12,196 nucleotides of DNA, taken from contig JAJDVB010000159.1 in assembly GCA_022826345.1 (NCBI GenBank), positions 1 to 12,196 of the forward strand, read 5' to 3'. The notes beneath the pieces are model-generated. The model made no database searches. It was not told where the DNA came from and worked only from the letters and a program-made list of their open reading frames with translations. This stretch comes from Alphaproteobacteria bacterium. GTDB lineage: Bacteria; Pseudomonadota; Alphaproteobacteria; UBA828. Positions 6,118 through 12,196 of the stretch are shown piece after piece. Numbering within the stretch: position 1 is the first letter of the stretch; every line of letters starts with the position of its first letter. Position numbers and translations under genes: made by a program.

Positions 6118-7218
6118 ATGGCGGCCGAAGGGGTAGCCCGTGCGCCGGAGACGGGCGCGTCGCGGTGGCTGGTGCTCGAGGGCATTCACCACGCCTACGA
6201 CGCGGTGCCGGTGGTCAAGGGCGTCGATCTGGTCGTCGGACCCGGCGAGATCATGTGCCTGCTGGGCCCGTCGGGATGCGGCAAGACCACTCTGCTGAGG
6301 ATCGCCGCCGGGCTCGAGCGCCAGAGCGCCGGCCGTGTCCTGATCGACGGTGAGGAGGTCGCCGGACCGCACCGCTTCGTCGCGCCGGAGAAGCGCCGCA
6401 TCGGCCTGATGTTCCAGGACTACGCGCTGTTCCCGCACGTGCGCGCCATCGACAACGTGGGCTTCGGGCTGACGGCCACGCCAAGGGCGGAGCGCCGGCG
6501 CGTCGCGTTCGCGATGTTGGAGCGGCTCGGGCTGGCAGCACTCGCCAACGCCTATCCGCACGAGCTCTCCGGCGGGGAGCAGCAGCGCGTGGCGCTCGCC
6601 CGTGCGCTCGCACCCGCGCCGCGGGCGATGCTGCTGGACGAGCCGTTCTCCGGGCTAGACGAGCGGCTGCGGGAACAGGTCCGCGACGACACCTTGCGCT
6701 TCCTCCACGAGGCCGGGGTGCCCATCGTGCTGGTCACCCACGATGCGGACGAAGCGCTGCAGATGGCAGACCAGATCGCCTTGATGCGGGACGGGGTGCT
6801 GGTCCAGGTGGGCAGCCCGGACCAGCTCTGCCGCAAGCCGTCGAGCCCGTTCGTCGCGCGCTTCTTCGGCGCGCTCCCGGCCTTCGACGGCCGGGTCAAG
6901 GACCGCGCGGTGGAGACGCCCATCGGCCGCGCACCCACCAGCTGCGGCGAGGGCTGCAAGGTGCGGGTCTACGCCAGACCCGAGGCCGTAGAGCTGGTGA
7001 ACGGCACGGCGGACGGCGCCGATAGGCTGCCTTCTGCCCGCGTTCTGGACAGCCGGCCGATGGGCTCGACCAGCCATTTGAAGCTCGCGATCGACGGCCA
7101 CGCGGCGCCGCTGACGCTCAACGTCGCCGACGACGGCGCGCCAAGCATCGATGATGTCGTCCGCATTCGGCTTGACCCACGCCGTACTTTTGTGTTCCCT
7201 GCGACACAGGACCTGTAG
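6118..7218 (+). CDS. ABC transporter ATP-binding protein, FbpC/PotA-type (iron or small-molecule import)
   Basis: A 366-residue ATPase that would power an importer at the inner membrane. The nucleotide-binding domain is complete: Walker A G-P-S-G-C-G-K-T-T (50-58), Q-loop F-Q100-D-Y-A-L-F-P-H, signature L-S-G-G-E-Q-Q-R (150-157), Walker B M-L-L-D-E-P (171-176) and H-loop T-H208-D. The ~110-residue C-terminal extension holds a TOBE-like domain beginning around V-Y-A-R-P-E-A (284-290). The QDYALFPH wording and the RPEA motif place it with FbpC (ferric iron), PotA and related importers. The ATG at 6118 directly follows an in-frame stop (TGA at 6112), and no good ribosome binding site is visible. 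No permease or binding-protein gene flanks it: divergent metabolic genes lie on one side and tatA 94 bp downstream. It either serves a transporter encoded elsewhere or is a remnant of one. The substrate is uncertain. Confidence 0.9.
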   Translation: MAAEGVARAPETGASRWLVLEGIHHAYDAVPVVKGVDLVVGPGEIMCLLGPSGCGKTTLLRIAAGLERQSAGRVLIDGEEVAGPHRFVAPEKRRIGLMFQDYALFPHVRAIDNVGFGLTATPRAERRRVAFAMLERLGLAALANAYPHELSGGEQQRVALARALAPAPRAMLLDEPFSGLDERLREQVRDDTLRFLHEAGVPIVLVTHDADEALQMADQIALMRDGVLVQVGSPDQLCRKPSSPFVARFFGALPAFDGRVKDRAVETPIGRAPTSCGEGCKVRVYARPEAVELVNGTADGADRLPSARVLDSRPMGSTSHLKLAIDGHAAPLTLNVADDGAPSIDDVVRIRLDPRRTFVFPATQDL

Positions 7219-7312
7219 GCGACAAGGCTGCGGGACCGGTAACGTGTGGCGGATAAAGCGCCCGCGACCGGGCGTCGCGCCGCCCCCGCCGTGGTGAGAC
7301 TGGAGCCGTGTC

Positions 7313-7579
7313 ATGGGTATCTCGATCTGGCAAATCCTTCTAATCGTCCTGGTGATCGTGCTGTTGTTCGGCGCCGGCAAGCTGCCGCGCCTGATGGGAG
7401 ACTTCGCCAAGGGCATCAAGAGCTTCAAGACCGGTATGCGGGAAGGCGAGGCGCCTCCGCCGCCGGCACAGAGCGCGGCCGCGCCCGCTGAGGCTCCGCA
7501 GGAGCCCAAGGTGATCGAGGGCGATGCCGCAACCATCGAAGCCAGCGCCGTCAAGAAGGACGAAGCCGCCAAGAGCTAG
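7313..7579 (+). CDS. tatA: Sec-independent protein translocase subunit TatA
   Basis: An 88-residue TatA, the subunit that multimerises to form the passage for folded proteins carrying twin-arginine signals across the inner membrane. It has a short N-terminal membrane helix (about 4-19), the hinge F-G-A-G-K-L-P (19-25) and an amphipathic helix through G-I-K-S-F-K (34-39). After that comes a Pro/Ala/Glu-rich soluble tail ending in a Lys-rich stretch. Length and motif order are normal. The ATG is preceded by GGAG (7302-7305) at 7 bases. It is first of three tat genes on the plus strand, with tatB 64 bp downstream. Confidence 0.97.
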   Translation: MGISIWQILLIVLVIVLLFGAGKLPRLMGDFAKGIKSFKTGMREGEAPPPPAQSAAAPAEAPQEPKVIEGDAATIEASAVKKDEAAKS

Positions 7580-7610
7580 ACGCTAAACGCCGAGCGGCTG
7601 AACAGAAACA

Positions 7611-7643
7611 GGGAGATCACCCGCTACCGCAGCGGGCGAAGCA
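7611..7643 (+). promoter_or_regulatory. tatB leader: Shine-Dalgarno followed by a hairpin
   Basis: A strong GGGAGA (7611-7616) lies 27 bases from the tatB ATG, too far for normal use. Between them is a perfect hairpin, CCCGCT (7620-7625) and AGCGGG (7631-7636) with a 5-base loop. If folded, the hairpin loops out 17 bases and leaves a spacing of about 10 bases. The alternative is weak initiation from GGGCGAAG next to the ATG. The bases are seen directly. The mechanism is an inference. Confidence 0.45.
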
Positions 7644-8177
7644 ATGCTCGACATCGGCTGGCAAGAGATCATCATCCTGATGCTGATCGCCCTGATCGTC
7701 GTCGGGCCGAAGGATCTGCCGCGCATCGTCAAGACCGCAGGCCAGTGGATGGGCAAGGCGCGCGGCTACGCCCGCGACTTCCAGAGGACCATCGAGGAGG
7801 CCGCGGACGCGACCGAGATCGATGCGGTCAAGAAGGAGATCGACGAGGCCAACCGCGAGCTCGCCACCGCGCGGCGGGATGTGGCCGAGGGCGCGGCCGC
7901 GATGCAGCGCGATGTCAACGAGGGCACGGACTCGATGAACAAGATGTTCAGCGATGACGTGATGGCGCCGGGCAAGACGGCCGCGGCCGCGAAGGCGAAT
8001 GGCGGAGAGCCGCCAAGCGGTCAGGCGGCCGATGCGGACGACGGCCAGGCCGAGAACGCCGCTGCAGCTGAAGTAGAAAGCGAGGCTGCCGCCGCGCAGG
8101 CGGAAGCGGCGGCGCCCGCTGAGGAGACTCCAGGCAACGGCGCGGACGGCCCGCCCGGGCGCGGCGCGAGCGCCTAG
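7644..8177 (+). CDS. tatB: Sec-independent protein translocase subunit TatB
   Basis: A 177-residue TatB, which with TatC forms the receptor complex for twin-arginine signal peptides. The N-terminus M-L-D-I-G-W-Q-E8-I-I begins a short membrane helix (about 5-20), followed by the hinge G-P-K-D-L-P (21-26) and a long amphipathic, coiled-coil-like helix (about 27-100, rich in Glu, Arg and Ala). The last 70 residues are an Ala/Glu/Pro-rich, probably disordered tail. Glu8 and the GPKDLP wording distinguish it from TatA and are typical of alphaproteobacterial TatB. It is located between tatA and tatC. Confidence 0.96.
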   Translation: MLDIGWQEIIILMLIALIVVGPKDLPRIVKTAGQWMGKARGYARDFQRTIEEAADATEIDAVKKEIDEANRELATARRDVAEGAAAMQRDVNEGTDSMNKMFSDDVMAPGKTAAAAKANGGEPPSGQAADADDGQAENAAAAEVESEAAAAQAEAAAPAEETPGNGADGPPGRGASA

Positions 8178-8244
8178 GCGCACGGCAGAATAACCGGATG
8201 TCGCAGCGGCCCCCGCTTGGCGTGTCAGTGCGGCGTAGGCCCGA

Positions 8245-8296
8245 CCCGGAGGCCGGGCGGCAAGCCCTTTCCCAGACGATGCGGGGCGTTGCCCCG
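8245..8296 (+). other. two GC hairpins in the tatB-tatC spacer
   Basis: The 134 bp spacer contains CCCGG/CCGGG (8245-8249, 8253-8257; 3-base loop) and CGGGGC/GCCCCG (8282-8287, 8291-8296; GTT loop). The second ends 15 bases before the tatC start. There is no following T-run, so they are not classical terminators. They may act on mRNA stability or on tatC translation, since no good ribosome binding site is visible for tatC. Confidence 0.4.
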
Positions 8297-8311
8297 AGTG
8301 GCGGTTAGCCC

Positions 8312-9169
8312 GTGGTCGACAGCATCGAACAATCGCGCGCGCCGCTGATCGACCATCTGATCGAGCTCAGGCGTCGTCTCGCCTTCGCGGCCATCGGTCT
8401 CGTCATTGCCTTTCTCGGCTGCTGGTACGTGGCCTCGGACATCTTCGCCTTCCTGGTCGAGCCGTTGCGCGACGTGCTGGCCGAGGGAGGGTACGATACC
8501 AACCTGATCTACACCCACCTGCTGGAGGCGTTCTTCACCGAGCTGAAGATCGCCTTCTGGGGCGCGTTCTTCGTCTCCTTCCCGCTGATCGCCACGCAGT
8601 TCTGGATGTTCGTGGCACCGGGGCTTTACAGGAACGAGAAGAAGGCCGTCCTGCCCTTCCTGTTCGTGACGCCGGTCCTGTTCTTCTCGGGCGGCGCATT
8701 GGTCTATTACTTCATCTTCCCGCAGGCGTTTAACTTCTTCATCTCCTTCCAGGAAGGAAGCACCGACGACCGCCTCGGTCTCGAGCTGCTGCCAAGAATT
8801 GGCGAGTACCTCTCGCTGGTGATGAAGCTGATCTTCGCCTTCGGCATCGCCTTCCAGCTTCCGGTGATGTTGACGCTGATGGGACGCGCGGGCCTTGCCA
8901 CGTCTGCCGGGCTCAAGCGCAAGCGCAAGTACGCCATCGTCATCGTGTTCATTGCGGCGGCAATTCTCACGCCGCCCGATCTATTCAGTCAGGTCGGCCT
9001 CGGCATCCCGCTGATCGCGCTCTACGAGCTCTCGATCATCTCGGTCGGCTTCGTCGAGAAGAAGCGCCGCAAGAAGCAGGAAGAAGAAGAGGCGATGTAC
9101 GCGGAGATGGACGAGATGCTCGCCGAGTACGAGGACAGCGAAGAGACCGACTTCAACTACGGGCGCTAA
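8312..9169 (+). CDS. tatC: Sec-independent protein translocase subunit TatC
   Basis: A 285-residue polytopic inner-membrane protein, the core of the Tat receptor that reads twin-arginine signals. Family motifs include H-L-I-E-L-R-R-R-L (15-23), S-F-P-L (89-92), Q-F-W-M-F-V-A-P-G-L-Y (96-106) with E109 matching E. coli Glu103, and L-T-P-P-D223 in the late loop. Six hydrophobic segments are visible (about 24-45, 78-100, 115-136, 168-190, 207-220, 229-247). The C-terminus is unusually charged, with a Lys/Arg block then about 25 mostly acidic residues. The start is GTG at 8312, directly after an in-frame stop (TAG at 8306-8308), so no longer form is possible. No strong ribosome binding site is visible. 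serS, a frequent neighbour of tatC in this class, does not follow. Confidence 0.97.
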   Translation: MVDSIEQSRAPLIDHLIELRRRLAFAAIGLVIAFLGCWYVASDIFAFLVEPLRDVLAEGGYDTNLIYTHLLEAFFTELKIAFWGAFFVSFPLIATQFWMFVAPGLYRNEKKAVLPFLFVTPVLFFSGGALVYYFIFPQAFNFFISFQEGSTDDRLGLELLPRIGEYLSLVMKLIFAFGIAFQLPVMLTLMGRAGLATSAGLKRKRKYAIVIVFIAAAILTPPDLFSQVGLGIPLIALYELSIISVGFVEKKRRKKQEEEEAMYAEMDEMLAEYEDSEETDFNYGR

Positions 9170-9182
9170 GCGACGCCCCGCC

Positions 9183-9201
9183 GGGCCGGGTCCAACGGCC
9201 C
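9183..9201 (+). terminator. weak inverted repeat after tatC
   Basis: GGGCC (9183-9187) and GGCCC (9197-9201) could form a 5 bp stem with a 9-base loop, 14 bases after the tatC stop. There is no T-run, so it is at best a weak or Rho-assisted end of the tat transcript. Confidence 0.2.
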
Positions 9202-9204
9202 TCG

Positions 9205-9270
9205 CCGTCATTTGAATAAGCTATTCGTGACATAAGAAAATCGATCTTCGATCAGGGGATTGTTGCGATT
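9205..9270 (+). promoter_or_regulatory. AT-rich promoter/operator candidate for the TonB-dependent receptor
   Basis: This short AT-rich island stands out from the GC-rich surroundings. It contains GAATA-AGC-TATTC (9214-9226) and ATCGA-TCT-TCGAT (9240-9252), two short inverted repeats whose centres lie 26 bp apart. TTGAAT (9212-9217) with TAAGAA (9233-9238) is a poor sigma70-like pair with a 15 bp spacer. A promoter for the receptor gene is expected here because of the 169 bp gap after tatC. The exact boxes are uncertain. Confidence 0.35.
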
Positions 9271-9338
9271 ATGCTCGCCCCATCGTCCGTGCGCCGCGAA
9301 TGAGATTTGGCGGCATGCGGCGAGGGGAGGGTACCCGT

Positions 9339-11888
9339 ATGAACGCGACACATGTGAATCCATCCGGCGCAGACCGTGGCCGAAACCGCATGGGAGGCCC
9401 GAAGAAGACCCTCTTGGCGTCTCTGGCTTCGCTCGCCGTTTTCGCCTTGCTGGCGACGAATGTGGCTCATGCCGGCTCACTCGCGCCAGCCCCGCAAATC
9501 ATCGCCGAGTACGACCGCAGCTTCATCGAGCGCTCTGGCGCCCAGACGTTCGGCGAGATGCTCGACACTGGTATCATCCGCTACTTCTTCACTGGAGGTC
9601 GCCATCTGCTCATCTTGGTGAACGGGCGGCCCTACGCGACGACAGCGCACAATCTGGACTCCCTCCCACTCTCGGCGGTCGAGCGCATCGAGGTGCTGAG
9701 AGCCGAGAGCCTGGGGACGATCGACGGCCACGCCGCGGTGCGTGGCGCATTAAACCTTGTACTGAGGAAGGATCTGGACGGCTTCGACGTGCGCACGGTC
9801 GCCCGGATGCCGAGCCGGGCCGGCGGAGACGCGCGTCAGGGAAGTGTCGTATGGGGTGGCGAGATGGGCGCTGGCGGACGCTTGACCGTCGGTGTCGACA
9901 TCCTCGACCGCGAGGAGATCGCCGGCAGCACCCGCGAGCACAGCCGCTCGGAGTGGACAGAGGGCGGGAGCTTCGCCGAGGCGAAGAACGTGAGTGTCGG
10001 CGGCAACACCGTCTACATCTTCGACACGAGCGCGGGCGCGCTGAGGACGGTGCCGCTCGGCGCGTGCGACCCGGCGCACGGCTACACCGGCCCGCTCAGC
10101 AACCCGCCGGGGATCGACTCGGGCGACAAGGGCTGCGGGTACCCCTACGGCAATGACTGGTGGGATACGGCGAGCTACGACCAGAGGAACGCAATCCTGA
10201 GCCTCGACCACCCGCTCGGAGAGCACGCCGAGCTCCGCGTGGACGCAAGCGTCACGGACGGACGCTCGGCGTTCCGCTACGCCCCGTCGGTCGACGTTTT
10301 CTCCGTCTCCCCGGACGAGGGCTTGCTCGACGCAATCAATGCCTCGGCGCGCAATGCCGACCCGGCGTTCGAGGCGACGAAGCAGGACTTCTTCTCGGTC
10401 GGGCACCGCTTCATCGGCCATGGCAACCGAGACTGGAGGACAAGCACCGAGGAGTACGACCTCTCGGCACGTGTCGAGGGCCGGCTCGCCGAAGGCCTCG
10501 GCTACGACGCCAGCATCAGCACTTGGAGGCTCGACGGCGCGGTGAGAGGCGATACCTTCGTTGACGCCGAGATCATCAGGCAGGAAATCGCGGCCGGAAG
10601 GTACGACCTGACCGATCCACGGTCGATGGAACCGGACCACCTGAGAGCGATCGAGAGGAGCAGCCTGCGCGAGGAGGAGGACTTCGGCGGGAGGTATCTG
10701 GGTGCGCGTCTCGCGCTCGAGGGGGCGAGTCCGGGTATCGGCGGGCGCGACACGGCATGGACCGCGGGGGTCGAACTCGCCGACGCGGAGGCCCACAGAC
10801 GGCTGACGTTCCGGTTGGGAGACGGCAGTACCCGCGACGTGAACGGGGTGCTCGGATCGGGCGGCACCAGCTACGCCGGCGAGCGCGCTGCGGTGGGGAC
10901 CTTCGCCGACGTATCCGTGCCTCTGGCGGACACCTTGGACGTGAGAGTCGCGGCACGGGGCGACGAATACGACGACGTCGGCGGGCTGCGCGCGTGGCGC
11001 CTCGGGGCGGTGTACCGCCCGAGCGACATCGTGGCGCTGCGCGGCTCGTGGAGCACGGGCGACAGGGCGCCCTCGATGCACCACCTGCACAGCACCGCGT
11101 CGCAGGACCACCCCTATGTCCGTTGCGTCCCGGAGAGCGGACCGCCGCCTCGCACGTGCGACACGTCGAACTACCGGCAGGTGACGCGCATTACGAGCGG
11201 GAACCCCGAGCTTGAGCCGTCAGGATCGCAAAGGCGCTCCATCGGCGCCGAGGCCCGCAGGGGACCGTTCTACCTAATGGCCGACTGGTACTTGCTCACG
11301 ACCTCGGATCTGCCGGGGCAGCACGATGCCACCTGGGCGATACTGAACCACCCCGAGTGTCCGCCGGGCGGCGGCGAGGGCTGCATCGAACGCGCGGCCG
11401 GAGACATCACCATCCACGACAGCTTCGCGAACATCGTCAAAGTCGAGATCTCGGGAATCAACACCAGGTTCGGAGCCCGCGCGGAGACCGACTGGGGCTT
11501 CGTCGCAATGCGTGGGTTCTGGCGCTACGTCACCAGCAGCGAGGAGCACATCGCAGGCGAGGAACTGCCGTACCCGCTCCCGCGCAACGCCGTGCGCATC
11601 GAGACCTCGGTCGGACGCGGCGCACTCACCGCGTTCTGGGCCGTGAACTACCGCGACGAGATCGAGAACCGGCGGGACGACGGACGGTTCAAGTCCTGGA
11701 CCGGCCACGACTTGACACTGGACTGGAGGGAGCCGCTAGGGCTCGCGGACACGCGGCTGACCGTAGGCGCGTACAACGTCACCGACGCGAAGCTCTCCAC
11801 GAACACCGCGAACCCTTCCGCGACCGACGGACCCACCGCAGCCGGCTGGGGACGCACCTTCTTCGTCACCCTCAACATGCGGTTCTGA
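9339..11888 (+). CDS. TonB-dependent outer-membrane receptor with shortened plug
   Basis: An 849-residue TonB-dependent receptor that would import a scarce ligand (siderophore, cofactor or oligomer) across the outer membrane. The ATG at 9339 has GAGGGGAGG (9322-9330) 8 bases upstream. An in-frame ATG at 9300 and one at 9390 lack this. The signal peptide is a long basic head, a hydrophobic core (about 24-40) and A-H-A|G cleavage near 45. Plug landmarks are F-G-E-M-L (71-75), L-I-L-V-N-G-R-P (91-98), V-E-R-I-E-V-L (114-120) and G-A-L-N-L-V-L-R-K-D (136-145). The F-x-I-R-G segment normally between the first two is missing, so the plug is about 20 residues short. Barrel strands follow and end in N-M-R-F, with the terminal Phe used for outer-membrane insertion. 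Six cysteines fall in close pairs (243/266, 596/607, 674/682), suggesting disulfides in outer loops. AGA/AGG arginine codons are frequent. The ligand is unknown. Confidence 0.92.
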   Translation: MNATHVNPSGADRGRNRMGGPKKTLLASLASLAVFALLATNVAHAGSLAPAPQIIAEYDRSFIERSGAQTFGEMLDTGIIRYFFTGGRHLLILVNGRPYATTAHNLDSLPLSAVERIEVLRAESLGTIDGHAAVRGALNLVLRKDLDGFDVRTVARMPSRAGGDARQGSVVWGGEMGAGGRLTVGVDILDREEIAGSTREHSRSEWTEGGSFAEAKNVSVGGNTVYIFDTSAGALRTVPLGACDPAHGYTGPLSNPPGIDSGDKGCGYPYGNDWWDTASYDQRNAILSLDHPLGEHAELRVDASVTDGRSAFRYAPSVDVFSVSPDEGLLDAINASARNADPAFEATKQDFFSVGHRFIGHGNRDWRTSTEEYDLSARVEGRLAEGLGYDASISTWRLDGAVRGDTFVDAEIIRQEIAAGRYDLTDPRSMEPDHLRAIERSSLREEEDFGGRYLGARLALEGASPGIGGRDTAWTAGVELADAEAHRRLTFRLGDGSTRDVNGVLGSGGTSYAGERAAVGTFADVSVPLADTLDVRVAARGDEYDDVGGLRAWRLGAVYRPSDIVALRGSWSTGDRAPSMHHLHSTASQDHPYVRCVPESGPPPRTCDTSNYRQVTRITSGNPELEPSGSQRRSIGAEARRGPFYLMADWYLLTTSDLPGQHDATWAILNHPECPPGGGEGCIERAAGDITIHDSFANIVKVEISGINTRFGARAETDWGFVAMRGFWRYVTSSEEHIAGEELPYPLPRNAVRIETSVGRGALTAFWAVNYRDEIENRRDDGRFKSWTGHDLTLDWREPLGLADTRLTVGAYNVTDAKLSTNTANPSATDGPTAAGWGRTFFVTLNMRF

Positions 11889-11961
11889 GCAGGGAGCTCA
11901 CCCGCCCGCAAATCCTCGCTAGCGCCGCCCATTTCCGAAGTTCATTCCCCAATGGCCGGGC

Positions 11962-11983
11962 CGGTCGGTGGTCTTTCCGACCG
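11962..11983 (+). terminator. hairpin downstream of the TonB-dependent receptor
   Basis: CGGTCGG (11962-11968) and CCGACCG (11977-11983) form a perfect 7 bp stem with an 8-base loop, 73 bases after the receptor stop. No T-run follows, so it is only a candidate Rho-assisted terminator or mRNA 3' end. Confidence 0.35.
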
Positions 11984-12000
11984 TGCCCCACCAACACATA

Positions 12001-12078
12001 GTCATGCCCATCGGACTTGTTCCGGGCATCCATCTAAACCAGGTGCGACCTAGAAACGTGGATGGCCGGGACAAGCCC
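12001..12078. repeat. degenerate intergenic palindrome (GGGCATCCA type), cut at its right end
   Basis: The left arm 12013-12033 and right arm 12058-12078 are inverted copies with 17 of 21 positions matching by hand alignment, separated by a 24-base loop. The wording (GTCATGCCC, CTTGT-CCGG-CATCCA and its complement GGATGG-CCGGGACAAG) resembles palindromic repeats scattered between genes in many alphaproteobacteria. The left arm is preceded by GTCATGCCC at 12001, but the matching GGGCATGAC is absent after 12078, where insertion-sequence-like DNA begins. I cannot count other copies in the genome from this window. Confidence 0.6.
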
Positions 12079-12110
12079 ACTGCTGTCCGGTTTAGAGGGG
12101 TGGACAAGGT

Positions 12111-12182
12111 GCATGACATTGATTCTATTCGTCTCCGGACGTTTTGCGGCGTTCTGGACACGAACGGAGGTCAATGTCATGC
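12111..12182 (+). promoter_or_regulatory. stem burying the transposase ribosome binding site and start codon
   Basis: GCATGACATTGA (12111-12122) is perfectly complementary to TCAATGTCATGC (12171-12182), which contains the ATG (12179-12181). Directly next to it, CTCCG (12133-12137) pairs with CGGAG (12165-12169), covering the GGAGG ribosome binding site, with a G-T pair at 12132/12170. The whole 3' strand 12165-12182 is thus paired. A transcript entering from outside would hide the start, while one beginning inside 12111-12122 would not. Confidence 0.6.
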
Positions 12183-12196
12183 GGCACCAGAATAGC
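12179..12196 (+). CDS. transposase, N-terminus only (probable IS4 family, DUF4372)
   Basis: Only six codons are present before the window ends: M-R-H-Q-N-S. The ATG is preceded by GGAGG (12166-12170) at 8 bases, a clear start signal. Transposases of the IS4 family with an N-terminal DUF4372 domain commonly begin MRHQNS(V/T)-F/L-H. The match is short but, with the position next to an interrupted repeat and the start-burying stem, the call is reasonable. Confidence 0.5.

Larger units (their letters stand above)
12079..12196 (+). mobile_element. left end of an insertion sequence, probably IS4 family (DUF4372 type), cut by the window edge
   Basis: The palindrome breaks off near 12078 and is followed by about 100 bases of leader and the start of a transposase-like gene. 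The exact left terminus is not fixed. A tip near ACTGCTGTCCGG (12079-12090) is likely, but the right end and target duplication lie outside the window. Family assignment rests on the first six residues of the encoded protein and the leader layout, so it is tentative. Confidence 0.5.

Noticed and set aside
6079..7572. Minus-strand open frames over the ABC ATPase and tatA
   Set aside because: They lie opposite genes with full family motifs and show no domain pattern of their own.
9750..11111. Long minus-strand open frame inside the receptor gene
   Set aside because: Antisense to a clearly homologous TonB-dependent receptor; composition is Arg/Ala/Val-biased with no family signature.
11968..12195. 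Open frame across the palindrome and insertion-sequence leader
   Set aside because: It runs through repeat and leader DNA, has no start signal and would need to cover the structured region; the short frame at 12179 with GGAGG is better.
1..12196. CRISPR array, tRNA or rRNA gene
   Set aside because: No regularly spaced repeats and no cloverleaf-like or rRNA-like stretch was found by eye on either strand.

Overview
The window looks like a piece of a high-GC alphaproteobacterial chromosome, probably Rhodospirillales-like. Base composition is strongly GC-rich. The Tat translocase genes are in the order tatA-tatB-tatC with a TatB of alphaproteobacterial type, there is a large TonB-dependent outer-membrane receptor (so the cell is Gram-negative), and an intergenic palindrome built around GGGCATCCA near the right end resembles repeats common in this class. 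The taxon is inferred from style and not proven.

Left half, minus strand (201-5961): a compact gene set read right to left. It starts with a divergent member of the adenine deaminase family, followed 3 bp later by a Gfo/Idh/MocA dehydrogenase. After a 103 bp gap come two paralogous luciferase-like flavin monooxygenases overlapping by 4 bp (ATGA), and finally an acetoacetate-decarboxylase-fold protein. All five are metabolic enzymes, and no regulator or kinase lies among them. The likeliest reading is a catabolic or tailoring cassette for a nitrogen-containing cyclic or aminated small molecule: hydrolysis or deamination, dehydrogenation, flavin-dependent oxygenation, then decarboxylation or aldol chemistry. 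Several family-defining residues are changed. The decarboxylase has Met where Schiff-base Lys115 should be. The deaminase lacks the DPHE and SHDSHN motifs of E. coli Ade. One monooxygenase keeps the LuxA-like EHHF motif while its partner has ESHF, as in the LuxA/LuxB pair. This is the best candidate here for an undescribed pathway.

Middle, plus strand (6118-9169): a divergently transcribed FbpC/PotA-type ABC ATPase with no permease or binding protein in view, followed by tatA, tatB and tatC, the twin-arginine protein export system. The shared 156 bp intergenic region holds a perfect TGCAATTGCA palindrome close to the ATPase start. The tatA-tatB and tatB-tatC spacers hold hairpins near the start codons.

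Right part, plus strand (9339-12196): a TonB-dependent receptor with a signal peptide, an apparently shortened plug and a C-terminal Phe. It is followed by a hairpin, a degenerate intergenic palindrome that is cut off, and the left end of an insertion sequence. The last 18 bases encode M-R-H-Q-N-S behind a good ribosome binding site, which matches the N-terminus of DUF4372-containing IS4-family transposases. The start codon and ribosome binding site of this transposase are buried in a long stem, a known way for insertion sequences to block translation from read-through transcripts.

The first 200 bases hold no convincing gene. They are extremely GC-rich, with homopolymer runs and several hairpins downstream of the metabolic operon.
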